Positions 1-5,264 of a DNA stretch of 5,264 nucleotides are shown here, one piece after another. The notes beneath the pieces are model-generated. The model worked only from the letters and a program-made list of their open reading frames with translations. It did not search any database and was not told the DNA's origin. The position numbers and the translations under genes were made by a program. The first letter of the stretch is position 1; the number at the start of each line of letters is the position of its first letter. Origin of the DNA: an uncultured Lachnospiraceae bacterium (GTDB lineage: Bacteria; Bacillota; Clostridia; Lachnospirales; Lachnospiraceae); NCBI GenBank assembly GCA_934351765.1, contig CAKRJM010000142.1, positions 1 to 5,264 on the forward strand, in the 5' to 3' direction.

Positions 1-255
1 CCGTTCCCAGTCCTCCAGCGGATAATAGGCCATAAGCCCGTCTCCCAGCTCCACAAAGGCAGCCTGGATATTCGTCCGGATCTGTTTGACTGTTCCCACA
101 TAGATCCGTCCCACCATGGAATCCTCTTCCGGATCCTCGAAAAACAGATCGGTGATCCGCCCATGCGTCTCCTCTGCGGTCAGCCGCCGCTCACGAAGCG
201 TTGTGACGATCATGCGGATTCCTGCTGCCCGGCTGCTTACGGATTCACTGCTCAT
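1..255 (-). CDS. Ribonuclease E/G family protein (RNase G-like), N-terminal part, cut by window edge
   Basis: The first 85 residues of an RNase E/G family endoribonuclease are visible; the rest lies beyond position 1. The family cleaves single-stranded RNA in rRNA maturation and mRNA decay. Residues about 47-82 look like the start of the family's S1 RNA-binding domain: MVGRIYVGTVKQI, then NIQAAFVELGDG and a Y-P-L-E-D segment, matching the usual 'vGnIYvGkVknI...aAFVdiG...yLPl' pattern. The catalytic DNase I-like domain with its metal-binding aspartates, and any zinc-link cysteines, would lie outside the window, so activity cannot be judged. I chose the ATG at 255-253: its ATGA overlaps the upstream TGA stop by 4 nt, and GAGGA (266-262) sits 6 nt before it. 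An internal ATG at codon 15 (213-211) has a weaker ribosome site but would remove a short Ser/Arg-rich leader. I am confident of the family but cannot separate RNase G from RNase E on length. Confidence 0.87.
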   Translation of the reverse strand, partial: MSSESVSSRAAGIRMIVTTLRERRLTAEETHGRITDLFFEDPEEDSMVGRIYVGTVKQIRTNIQAAFVELGDGLMAYYPLEDWER

Positions 256-959
256 AAGATGTCCTCGCCAACAGCATCTAAGGAAAGCAGTTTCCGGTTA
301 TCCTCTTCTCCGTCCCAGGCATACAGCTCCAGCCGGTGTACCCGGAATGCAAACGGATCCCATTCCTTCCCGCTGTCCTTGAAGAAGGCTTCCAGCATAA
401 GCTCCGGCTTCAGGTTTTCGGCACTTCCGGAGGCGAGACGGACAAATACGCCGTCTTCCCGCAGCCTTGACTCATAGATCATGGAGCGAATATCCACCTC
501 TTTTTCACTCTTCTTGGTCTTTTTGAGAACCGGGATCGTATCCTGCTCCAAAAACGTCTGTAACGAGGAACGCCAGTCTGGAAATCCGGTCAGCCGTTCC
601 TCCTTCGGGATCAGAAGATAATCGGCGGCCGCCACGATGGACATGGCATTTTTTGCCGTATCGGGCAGCCTTTTATAGCTTACGACCTCGAAGCCGTCTG
701 CCATGACCGATTGAAGCCGACGGATCATTTCGGCGGAAGATTCACTGGATAAGACCTCCATATCCACATATTCGCCATCACTGGTAAGCCCCAGTCCCAG
801 CGGAGATGCAAAGGACATGATCTGGTGCGGGCTGAAGCCCTCCGAATAGGCAATGTCCACTCCGGCCCGGCGGTTCACCTTCTGGAAGTAGCGCATCACA
901 TCCAGATGGCCGATGAATTTCATGATCCCGTACTTCCGGAATTTAATTCTTACCTTCAA
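252..959 (-). CDS. TIGR03936-type radical SAM-linked protein (DUF2344)
   Basis: This 235-residue protein matches the DUF2344 / TIGR03936 'radical SAM-linked' family, whose biochemical role is unknown to me. The diagnostic N-terminal block is residues 2-23 (KVRIKFRKYG, then MKFIGHLDVMR), followed by RRAGVDIAYSEGFSPHQIM (about 30-48) and the S-P-L-G-L-G-L-T-S-D-G-E-Y segment. The rest is a mixed alpha/beta region with a charged stretch near the middle (KKTKKSEKEVD). No signal peptide, membrane segment or cysteine motif is seen, so it is probably cytosolic. In many bacteria this domain is fused to the C-terminus of a TIGR03960 radical SAM protein; here it is a separate gene overlapping that gene's end by 17 nt. 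The start is TTG at 959-957, not the GTG at 968-966: the near-perfect AGGAGGTG (973-966) lies 6 nt before TTG but would include the GTG itself, and TTG gives the family's usual MKVRIKF beginning. Its stop overlaps the RNase E/G start (ATGA). Confidence 0.88.
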   Translation of the reverse strand: MKVRIKFRKYGIMKFIGHLDVMRYFQKVNRRAGVDIAYSEGFSPHQIMSFASPLGLGLTSDGEYVDMEVLSSESSAEMIRRLQSVMADGFEVVSYKRLPDTAKNAMSIVAAADYLLIPKEERLTGFPDWRSSLQTFLEQDTIPVLKKTKKSEKEVDIRSMIYESRLREDGVFVRLASGSAENLKPELMLEAFFKDSGKEWDPFAFRVHRLELYAWDGEEDNRKLLSLDAVGEDIL

Positions 960-2811
960 AGCAGACACCTCCTCCGAATTTTCTCACACCGCAGCCCTGG
1001 CACTGGACCCGGCAGTTGGGGGTGACAACGCCCTCCATGGCACGCTTCCACTCCCGCTTTAAGAAGTCCTTGGTAACTCCGGTATCAATGAAATCCCAGG
1101 GGAATACTTCATCCAGGCTGCGCTCTCTGAGATTGTAAAAAGCAAGATCGATTCCGGCTATGTCCAGGGCTTCCATCCATTTTTCATTGTCGAAGCTTTC
1201 CGACCAGGAATCAAACATACAGCCCCGTCTGTACGCCTCTAAGATTCCCCGGCTTACCCGGCGGTCGCCCCTGGCCAGAACGCCCTCCAGCACTGATACA
1301 TCGGCCTCATGCCAGTTGTAGCGCAGGCTCTTGTGGTTTAACTGGCTTTTCATGGTATCATTTACCAGATGCGCCTTGGAAAGATAGTCCTCCTTGGTGA
1401 ACATAGGTGCCCACTGAAGGGGCGTAAAGGGCTTCGGGATAAAGAACGAGGTACTGGAGGTCACCTGAACCCGTCCCTGGCGCTGTTCCTTTGGAACGGT
1501 ATCATAATACACAGCTGCAACCTTGTTGGCGAGCTCCGCAATGCCCTTCATATCCTCTTCCGTCTCTGAGGGCAGGCCCAGCATGAAATAAAGCTTGACC
1601 TTGTTCCAGCCGCCTTTAAATGCCTCTGCAGCGCCGTTTAAGATCACCTCTTCCGTCAGTCCCTTATTGATGACATCGCGCATCCGCTGGCTTCCGGCCT
1701 CCGGTGCGAAGGTTAAGCTGCTCTTTTTGACATCCTGGACGCGGCTCATGACATCCAGGGAAAAGGCATCGATCCGCAGGGACGGCAGGGAAATATTCAC
1801 ATCCTTCTTTCCGAACCGTTCGATCAGGAAATACACCAGTTCTTTTAAATAGGTGAAATCACTGGAGCTTAAGGAGCTTAAGGAGATCTCATCATGTCCG
1901 GTGTTTTCCAGCAGACTGACCGCATATTCCTTTAAGTCCTCCAGATTCCGTTCTCTCACGGGACGGTACACCATGCCCGCCTGGCAGAACCGGCAGCCTC
2001 GGATACAGCCACGCTGGATCTCCAGTACCACCCGGTCCTGGGTTGCCTTCAAATACGGAACAAGGGGCTTTTCCGGATACGATGCCTTTGTCATGTCCAC
2101 CATAAGCTGCTTGGTGACAGTCTTCGGTGCATGAGGATTATTGGGCACCATGGCCTTGATGGTTCCGTCCTCATGATAGGAAATATCATAAAAGCGCGGG
2201 ACATAGATCCCGGGGATCTCGGCTGCCCGCTCTAAAAATTCCAGACGGGAAAGTCCCTGATCCTTACAGTCGTTATAAAGATCCAGCAGACGGTCATAGA
2301 CCACCTCGCCTTCTCCCAGATAAAACAGATCAAAAAAGTCCGCAACAGGCTCTGGGTTGTAGACACAGGGGCCGCCTCCGATGACGATGGGACAGGCCTC
2401 GTCCCGGTCTCTGGAAAACAGAGGGATTCCCGAAAGATCCAGGATCTGAAGGATATTGGTGTAGCACATCTCATACTGGATCGTGATCCCGAGAAAGTCC
2501 ATGTCCTTTACCGGTGTCTGGCTTTCCAGGGTAAACAGCGGGATCTGTTCCCTTCTTAAAAGGGCGTCCATATCCATCCATGGGGAATAGACACGCTCAC
2601 ACCAGACATCCTCCCGCTTATTAAACATATCGTAAAGGATCTGAATACCGAGATGGGACATACCGATCTCATAGACATCTGGAAAACACATACAGAAGCG
2701 GATCCGAACCTGATCCGCCTCCTTGATAACTTCATTGACTTCCCCGCCGATATAGCGGGCAGGCTTATCGATACTTAAGAGCAGTTCGTCGCTCAGTGCC
2801 AGTTTTTTCAC
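943..2811 (-). CDS. TIGR03960 family radical SAM protein with B12-binding-like N-terminal domain
   Basis: This 622-residue protein is predicted to be a cytosolic [4Fe-4S]/S-adenosylmethionine radical enzyme of an uncharacterised family; its substrate is unknown. Residues about 36-175 resemble a cobalamin-binding-type Rossmann domain (FPDVYEIGMSHLG at 43-55, IVIGGGP at 142-148, LGEGE at 165-169), but the classical DxHxxG motif for cobalamin is not apparent. The radical SAM core starts near 258 with VVLEIQRGC; the CX3CX2C cluster ligands are C269, C273 and C276. Typical core segments follow: SLPSLRIDAF (341-350), TFAPEAGSQRMR (367-378) and MLGLPSETEEDM (410-421). A second cysteine set closes the protein: C600, C604, C607 and C617. 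The length fits the stand-alone form of the family. The GTG start at 2811-2809 is supported by AGGAG (2822-2818) 6 nt upstream. The gene begins 27 nt after hisIE and overlaps the DUF2344 gene by 17 nt, which suggests co-translation and a two-subunit version of a protein fused in other species. Confidence 0.9.
   Translation of the reverse strand: MKKLALSDELLLSIDKPARYIGGEVNEVIKEADQVRIRFCMCFPDVYEIGMSHLGIQILYDMFNKREDVWCERVYSPWMDMDALLRREQIPLFTLESQTPVKDMDFLGITIQYEMCYTNILQILDLSGIPLFSRDRDEACPIVIGGGPCVYNPEPVADFFDLFYLGEGEVVYDRLLDLYNDCKDQGLSRLEFLERAAEIPGIYVPRFYDISYHEDGTIKAMVPNNPHAPKTVTKQLMVDMTKASYPEKPLVPYLKATQDRVVLEIQRGCIRGCRFCQAGMVYRPVRERNLEDLKEYAVSLLENTGHDEISLSSLSSSDFTYLKELVYFLIERFGKKDVNISLPSLRIDAFSLDVMSRVQDVKKSSLTFAPEAGSQRMRDVINKGLTEEVILNGAAEAFKGGWNKVKLYFMLGLPSETEEDMKGIAELANKVAAVYYDTVPKEQRQGRVQVTSSTSFFIPKPFTPLQWAPMFTKEDYLSKAHLVNDTMKSQLNHKSLRYNWHEADVSVLEGVLARGDRRVSRGILEAYRRGCMFDSWSESFDNEKWMEALDIAGIDLAFYNLRERSLDEVFPWDFIDTGVTKDFLKREWKRAMEGVVTPNCRVQCQGCGVRKFGGGVCFEGKN
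966..973 (-). promoter_or_regulatory. Shine-Dalgarno AGGAGGTG embedded in the radical SAM gene, deciding a TTG start
   Basis: Read on the minus strand, AGGAGGTG is fully complementary to the 16S anti-Shine-Dalgarno core and stands 6 nt before the TTG at 959-957. It lies inside the last codons of the upstream radical SAM gene, where GGA GGA GGT encodes the Gly-Gly-Gly before its final cysteine. The site therefore has a coding and a ribosome-binding role, and it argues against the GTG at 968-966 as the start of the DUF2344 gene. Confidence 0.75.
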
Positions 2812-2817
2812 ACGGCT

Positions 2818-2822
2818 CTCCT
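2818..2822 (-). promoter_or_regulatory. Ribosome binding site AGGAG for a GTG start (radical SAM gene)
   Basis: AGGAG on the minus strand stands 6 nt before the GTG at 2811-2809, supporting this non-ATG start. An ATG a little further upstream (in TTTATGAAAG) is in another frame and meets TGA after seven codons. Confidence 0.7.
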
Positions 2823-2838
2823 CTCTTTCATAAACTGC

Positions 2839-4104
2839 CTATCGGTTAGCAAGTTCATGGGTGATATCTTCCCAGGTCACACCCTTTTCGGCCATCAGGA
2901 CCATGGCGTGATATAAGAAGTCGGAAATCTCATAAATGATCTCCTCCGGGTCGGGATTCTTGGCAGCAATGATGATCTCCGCAGCTTCTTCTCCCACCTT
3001 CTTCAAAATCTTATCCAGTCCCTTATCGAACAGATAATTGGTATAGGACCCTTCCTTGGGATGTTCTTTTCGGTCCATAATGACACCGTAAACATCTTCA
3101 AAAACCTTTAAAGGATTGGAATCGGCATAATCCTTCTTTACCAGCGTCTGGAAGAAGCAGGAACGGGAGCCGGTATGGCAGGCCGCTCCGATCTGGGAAA
3201 CCTTGGCAAGAAGAGTATCATTATCGCAGTCCAGGTGAAGGGACTTCACATACTGAAAATGTCCGGATGTTTCGCCCTTCAGCCACTGAGTCTTCCTGCT
3301 CCGGCTGTAATAGTGCATTTTTCCGGTGCGGAGGGTGTCCAGAAAGGCCTGCTCATTCATATAGGCCATCATAAGGACCTCTCCGGTCTGGTAATCCTGA
3401 ATGATGACCGGAAGAAGGCCGTCAGAGCCAAGCTTCATATCCCTCCAGGCCACCGGACTGGTTAAGATATTCATGGTAAGTCCTTTGGCCGCAAGAGCCG
3501 TTTTTTCCTCCATAAAGGAACAGGAGGCTTCGGCTCTTCCGGTATAAACAACGCCCTGAACTCCGGGGATCAAAAGCGCTTCGGATACCGATGTCCCGTC
3601 TTTTAAAAACAAAGTCACCGGTGCATTGATTCCTTTGTCCGGGCAGGCATCGCTCCAGAGCAAGAAACCACCGGCACCGAGCGCCTGATATTCCTCCACA
3701 CGGGACAAACTTTCTTCCGTATCCAGCCAGACCAGGATTTTTTCCGAGCCGAACCGGTCAGAAACCTCCTTTAAAAGATCAATATGCTCCGGAACCGAGG
3801 CGTTTAAATACACCGCCTTTGCACCGGCATACAGATACTTTTTCACATCCTCCATCCGACGGACTCTGCCTCCGGTGATGACGGGGATATCCACCGTACG
3901 GATCATAGTCTTTAAGATCCCGATATTTGCATCATGATCCTGATCTTTCTCGGAGCCGTCCATGACCAGAAGCTCGTCTGCACCGTTTCCATCGAACAGG
4001 CGGCACAGGGAAAGAGGATCCTGCGGTTCCGTGTCCGGAAAGCACATTGCTTCTCCGGCGGCGGAAAGAGAAAGGACAGCTGCCAGTTTTTTTTCGTTTT
4101 CCAT
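2839..4104 (-). CDS. hisIE: HisIE: phosphoribosyl-AMP cyclohydrolase / phosphoribosyl-ATP pyrophosphatase with an N-terminal HisF/HisA-like domain
   Basis: This bifunctional cytosolic enzyme carries out steps 2 and 3 of histidine synthesis: the HisE part removes pyrophosphate from phosphoribosyl-ATP, and the HisI part opens the adenine ring of phosphoribosyl-AMP. The HisI domain spans about 213-325: MMAYMN (245-250), WLKGETSGH (274-282), DCDNDT (292-297) and [10 protein letters not shown] (308-317). C293, C309 and C316 fit the zinc-binding cysteines. The HisE domain spans about 332-421: EGSYT (351-355), KKVGEEAAE (368-376) and YEISDFLYH (391-399). Both look intact. At 421 residues the protein is about twice the usual ~200-residue HisIE; the excess is the N-terminal ~212 residues, annotated separately. 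The ATG at 4104 follows GAGGT (4116-4112) by 7 nt and lies 26 nt after hisB, so same-operon expression is likely. The HisI/HisE functions are secure; the role of the N-terminal domain is open. Confidence 0.95.
   Translation of the reverse strand: MENEKKLAAVLSLSAAGEAMCFPDTEPQDPLSLCRLFDGNGADELLVMDGSEKDQDHDANIGILKTMIRTVDIPVITGGRVRRMEDVKKYLYAGAKAVYLNASVPEHIDLLKEVSDRFGSEKILVWLDTEESLSRVEEYQALGAGGFLLWSDACPDKGINAPVTLFLKDGTSVSEALLIPGVQGVVYTGRAEASCSFMEEKTALAAKGLTMNILTSPVAWRDMKLGSDGLLPVIIQDYQTGEVLMMAYMNEQAFLDTLRTGKMHYYSRSRKTQWLKGETSGHFQYVKSLHLDCDNDTLLAKVSQIGAACHTGSRSCFFQTLVKKDYADSNPLKVFEDVYGVIMDRKEHPKEGSYTNYLFDKGLDKILKKVGEEAAEIIIAAKNPDPEEIIYEISDFLYHAMVLMAEKGVTWEDITHELANR
3469..4104 (-). other. Degenerate HisF/HisA-like (beta/alpha) barrel domain at the N-terminus of HisIE
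   Basis: Residues 1-212 of HisIE follow the layout of His[22 protein letters not shown] (29-49) matches 'DPvelak.y...GADElvflD'. [21 protein letters not shown] (74-94) matches 'PltvGGGIrtvedv..ll.aG'. [10 protein letters not shown] (95-104) matches 'aDkVsINsaa', and EKILVWLD (121-128) matches the strand carrying the second catalytic aspartate. Several functional positions look lost. The first strand reads VLSLSAAGE where HisF has CLDvkdGr, so the first catalytic aspartate appears replaced by serine. GGG is reduced to GGR. The late phosphate-binding 'ASGG' segment is not recognisable near 172-190. I infer a non-catalytic descendant of a HisF or HisA barrel, perhaps structural. The alignment was made by eye, and I cannot firmly decide between HisF and HisA origin. 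Confidence 0.65.
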
Positions 4105-4130
4105 TGTATTTACCTCGACATTTACCTTAT

Positions 4131-4715
4131 TTACAGGGAACCCTTCGTGGAAAGAAGTCCGGGAATCCGCTCGTCCACATAGACAGCGGAATCCAAAGCC
4201 TTTGAAAAGGCCTTGAACATGGCTTCGATCACATGATGGGTATTTTCTCCGTGAAATTCTTCAAAATGCAGGTTCATGGCTGCCGCATAGGAAACGGCAT
4301 AGAAAAATTCATGAACCATTTCAGTCTCGAAGGTACCGACCCGCTCAGCCTGAAACCTGGCGTTTGACACAAAATAAGGTCTTCCGGAAAGATCCAGGGA
4401 ACAGAGCATCAGCACCTCATCCATGGGGAGGATACAGGTCCCGTAGCGGCGGATTCCCATCTTGTCTCCTGTAGCTTCCTTAATGGCCTGTCCCAGCACG
4501 ATGCCGCAATCCTCGATGGAATGATGGGTATCCACCTCCAGATCACCGTCGATTTCCACTTCCAGGTCAAAGAGCCCATGCTTGGCAAAAAGGGTCAGCA
4601 TATGATCCAGAAATCCGATCCCGGTCCGGCAGATGCTTTTTCCGGTTCCGTCCAGGTTTAAGGACAGGCGGATCTTCGTTTCGTTGGTATTCCGTTCAAT
4701 CTGTGCGCTTCGCAT
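4131..4715 (-). CDS. hisB: Imidazoleglycerol-phosphate dehydratase HisB (monofunctional)
   Basis: HisB dehydrates imidazole glycerol phosphate to imidazole acetol phosphate, using a dinuclear Mn centre held by conserved histidines and glutamates in a cytosolic multimer. All family signatures are present in the 194 residues: FLDHML (35-40, H38), [11 protein letters not shown] (62-72, H64, H65, E68), EMVHEFF (132-138, H135) and ENTHHVIEA (157-165, H160, H161, E164). The C-terminal STKGSL is also typical. Length and the absence of an N-terminal HAD phosphatase domain show the monofunctional form, so histidinol-phosphate phosphatase must be encoded elsewhere. I chose ATG at 4715-4713: AGGAGG (4725-4720) precedes it and the first residues ([13 protein letters not shown]) match the family start. 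A TTG at 4733 would add six residues but lacks its own ribosome site and runs through the one used here. The gene begins 10 nt after hisD, consistent with translational coupling. Confidence 0.97.
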   Translation of the reverse strand: MRSAQIERNTNETKIRLSLNLDGTGKSICRTGIGFLDHMLTLFAKHGLFDLEVEIDGDLEVDTHHSIEDCGIVLGQAIKEATGDKMGIRRYGTCILPMDEVLMLCSLDLSGRPYFVSNARFQAERVGTFETEMVHEFFYAVSYAAAMNLHFEEFHGENTHHVIEAMFKAFSKALDSAVYVDERIPGLLSTKGSL

Positions 4716-4719
4716 GGCT

Positions 4720-4725
4720 CCTCCT
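4720..4725 (-). promoter_or_regulatory. Ribosome binding site AGGAGG for hisB, abutting the hisD stop codon
   Basis: AGGAGG on the minus strand directly follows the hisD TAA (4728-4726) and stands 4 nt before the hisB ATG, a slightly short spacing. It fixes the hisB start at 4715 and places ribosomes terminating on hisD next to the hisB start. Confidence 0.7.
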
Positions 4726-5264
4726 TTACTCAAACCGGACCTTAATGGAGTTTCTGTGGGCGGTTAATCCTTCCTGGGCCGCAAACCTCATAATATCCTC
4801 ATGGATCGGCTCCAGGGCTTCTCTCGAATAGGAAATGATACTGGATTTCTTAATGAAATCGTCTACGCCAAGCGGTGAGAAAAACTTGGCGGTTCCGTTG
4901 GTGGGAAGCACATGGTTGGGACCGGCAAAATAATCTCCCAGAGGCTCACAGCTGTGCTCACCGATGAAAATGGCTCCGGCATTTTTGATCTTTGTCATGA
5001 CGGTAAAGGCATCCTTCGTCATGATCTCCAGATGCTCGGAAGCAATATCGTTGACTGCCTCAATGGCTTCGTCAAGATCTTTGGCGATCAGGATATGACC
5101 ATAATTGTCCAGGGATTTCTCTATGATCTCCTTCCGTTCCAGTACCTGTAACAATCCGTCGATCTCCCTGTTTACTTCTTCGGCAAGCGTTCTTGAGGTA
5201 GTGACTAAGATTGCCGATGCCATTTCGTCATGCTCCGCCTGGGAAAGCAGATCCGCAGCCACAT
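4726..5264 (-). CDS. hisD: Histidinol dehydrogenase HisD, C-terminal part, cut by window edge
   Basis: HisD is a zinc enzyme that oxidises histidinol to histidine in two NAD-dependent steps, the end of the pathway. The visible 178 residues are the C-terminal ~40% of a ~430-residue protein; the N-terminal part with the NAD-binding region lies beyond position 5264. Numbering from the first complete codon in the window, these are present: QAEHD (8-12; Q8 and H11 correspond to zinc ligands), SEHLEI (75-80; E76 and H77 correspond to the catalytic Glu-His pair), GDYFAGPNHVLPT (109-121; D110 is a zinc ligand) and EGLTAHRNSI (164-173; H169 is a zinc ligand). The spacing between these residues equals that in the E. 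coli enzyme except for a one-residue shift before the Glu-His pair. Nothing suggests inactivation. The first visible complete codon is an internal valine (GTG), not a start. hisB follows after 10 nt, so this is the upstream gene of a his operon. Confidence 0.96.
   Translation of the reverse strand, partial: VAADLLSQAEHDEMASAILVTTSRTLAEEVNREIDGLLQVLERKEIIEKSLDNYGHILIAKDLDEAIEAVNDIASEHLEIMTKDAFTVMTKIKNAGAIFIGEHSCEPLGDYFAGPNHVLPTNGTAKFFSPLGVDDFIKKSSIISYSREALEPIHEDIMRFAAQEGLTAHRNSIKVRFE

Noticed and set aside
1864..1881. Exact tandem 9-nt repeat (GGAGCTTAA twice on the plus strand).
   Set aside because: It encodes Leu-Ser-Ser twice (residues 311-316) in a radical SAM core stretch where a Ser/Leu-rich sequence is normal for the family; two units are too few to suggest a functional repeat.
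116..2134. Several plus-strand open frames (for example 116-382, 163-477, 825-1025, 1369-1569, 1595-1852, 1853-2134).
   Set aside because: They lie antisense inside well-supported minus-strand genes, their translations show no recognisable family, and they are rich in Ser/Arg as expected of reverse-frame shadows.
2232..2474. An 80-residue minus-strand open frame in another phase inside the radical SAM gene.
   Set aside because: It overlaps the conserved B12-like region of the real protein and encodes nothing recognisable.
2812..2838. Intergenic gap after hisIE checked for a rho-independent terminator.
   Set aside because: No GC-rich inverted repeat and no T-run on the minus strand.
4105..4180. 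A/T-rich stretch before hisIE (TAAATAAGGTAAAT on the minus strand) as a possible internal promoter.
   Set aside because: No convincing -35 box at the right distance; it is more simply a short intergenic spacer with a ribosome site.
4716..4733. TTG at 4733 as an earlier start for hisB (adds six residues).
   Set aside because: The extension is translated through the AGGAGG site used by the ATG at 4715, and the family begins at the later Met.
3175..5151. Plus-strand open frames opposite hisIE, hisB and hisD (3175-3465, 3934-4182, 3962-4216, 4912-5151).
   Set aside because: All are antisense to genes with complete family signatures, without a supporting homology signal.

Overview
The window is a gene-dense stretch of a bacterial chromosome. 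All six genes lie on the minus strand, so they are read from the right end of the window to the left. Family content, strong AGGAGG-type ribosome binding sites, intermediate base composition and a HisIE with a long extra N-terminal domain suggest a Clostridia member, most likely Lachnospiraceae. This is inference from gene content, not a phylogenetic test.

Right half (about 2839-5264): the distal part of a histidine biosynthesis operon. In transcription order it holds the C-terminal part of hisD (histidinol dehydrogenase), complete hisB (imidazoleglycerol-phosphate dehydratase) and complete hisIE (phosphoribosyl-AMP cyclohydrolase / phosphoribosyl-ATP pyrophosphatase). HisIE is about twice the usual length because its first ~212 residues form a degenerate HisF/HisA-like barrel domain. 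hisH, hisA and hisF are not between hisB and hisIE and must lie elsewhere.

Left half (1-2811): three genes form a tightly packed second module. They are a 622-residue radical SAM protein of the uncharacterised TIGR03960 type, its usual partner of the DUF2344/TIGR03936 'radical SAM-linked' type, and the N-terminal 85 residues of a ribonuclease E/G family protein cut by the window edge. Each overlaps the next, by 17 and 4 nt, which implies translational coupling. The rSAM, DUF2344 and RNase E/G association is recurrent in Firmicutes and is often followed by the L21/L27 ribosomal protein genes, so rplU may lie just beyond position 1.

The two modules are separated by only 27 nt (2812-2838) with no visible terminator or promoter, so his transcripts may read through into the radical SAM/RNase module. 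No RNA genes, mobile elements, CRISPR arrays or long non-coding stretches were seen. The longest intergenic gap is 27 nt. The points most worth a second look are the pseudo-HisF domain of HisIE, the second cysteine cluster at the C-terminus of the radical SAM protein, and the unknown function of the rSAM/DUF2344 pair beside RNase E/G.
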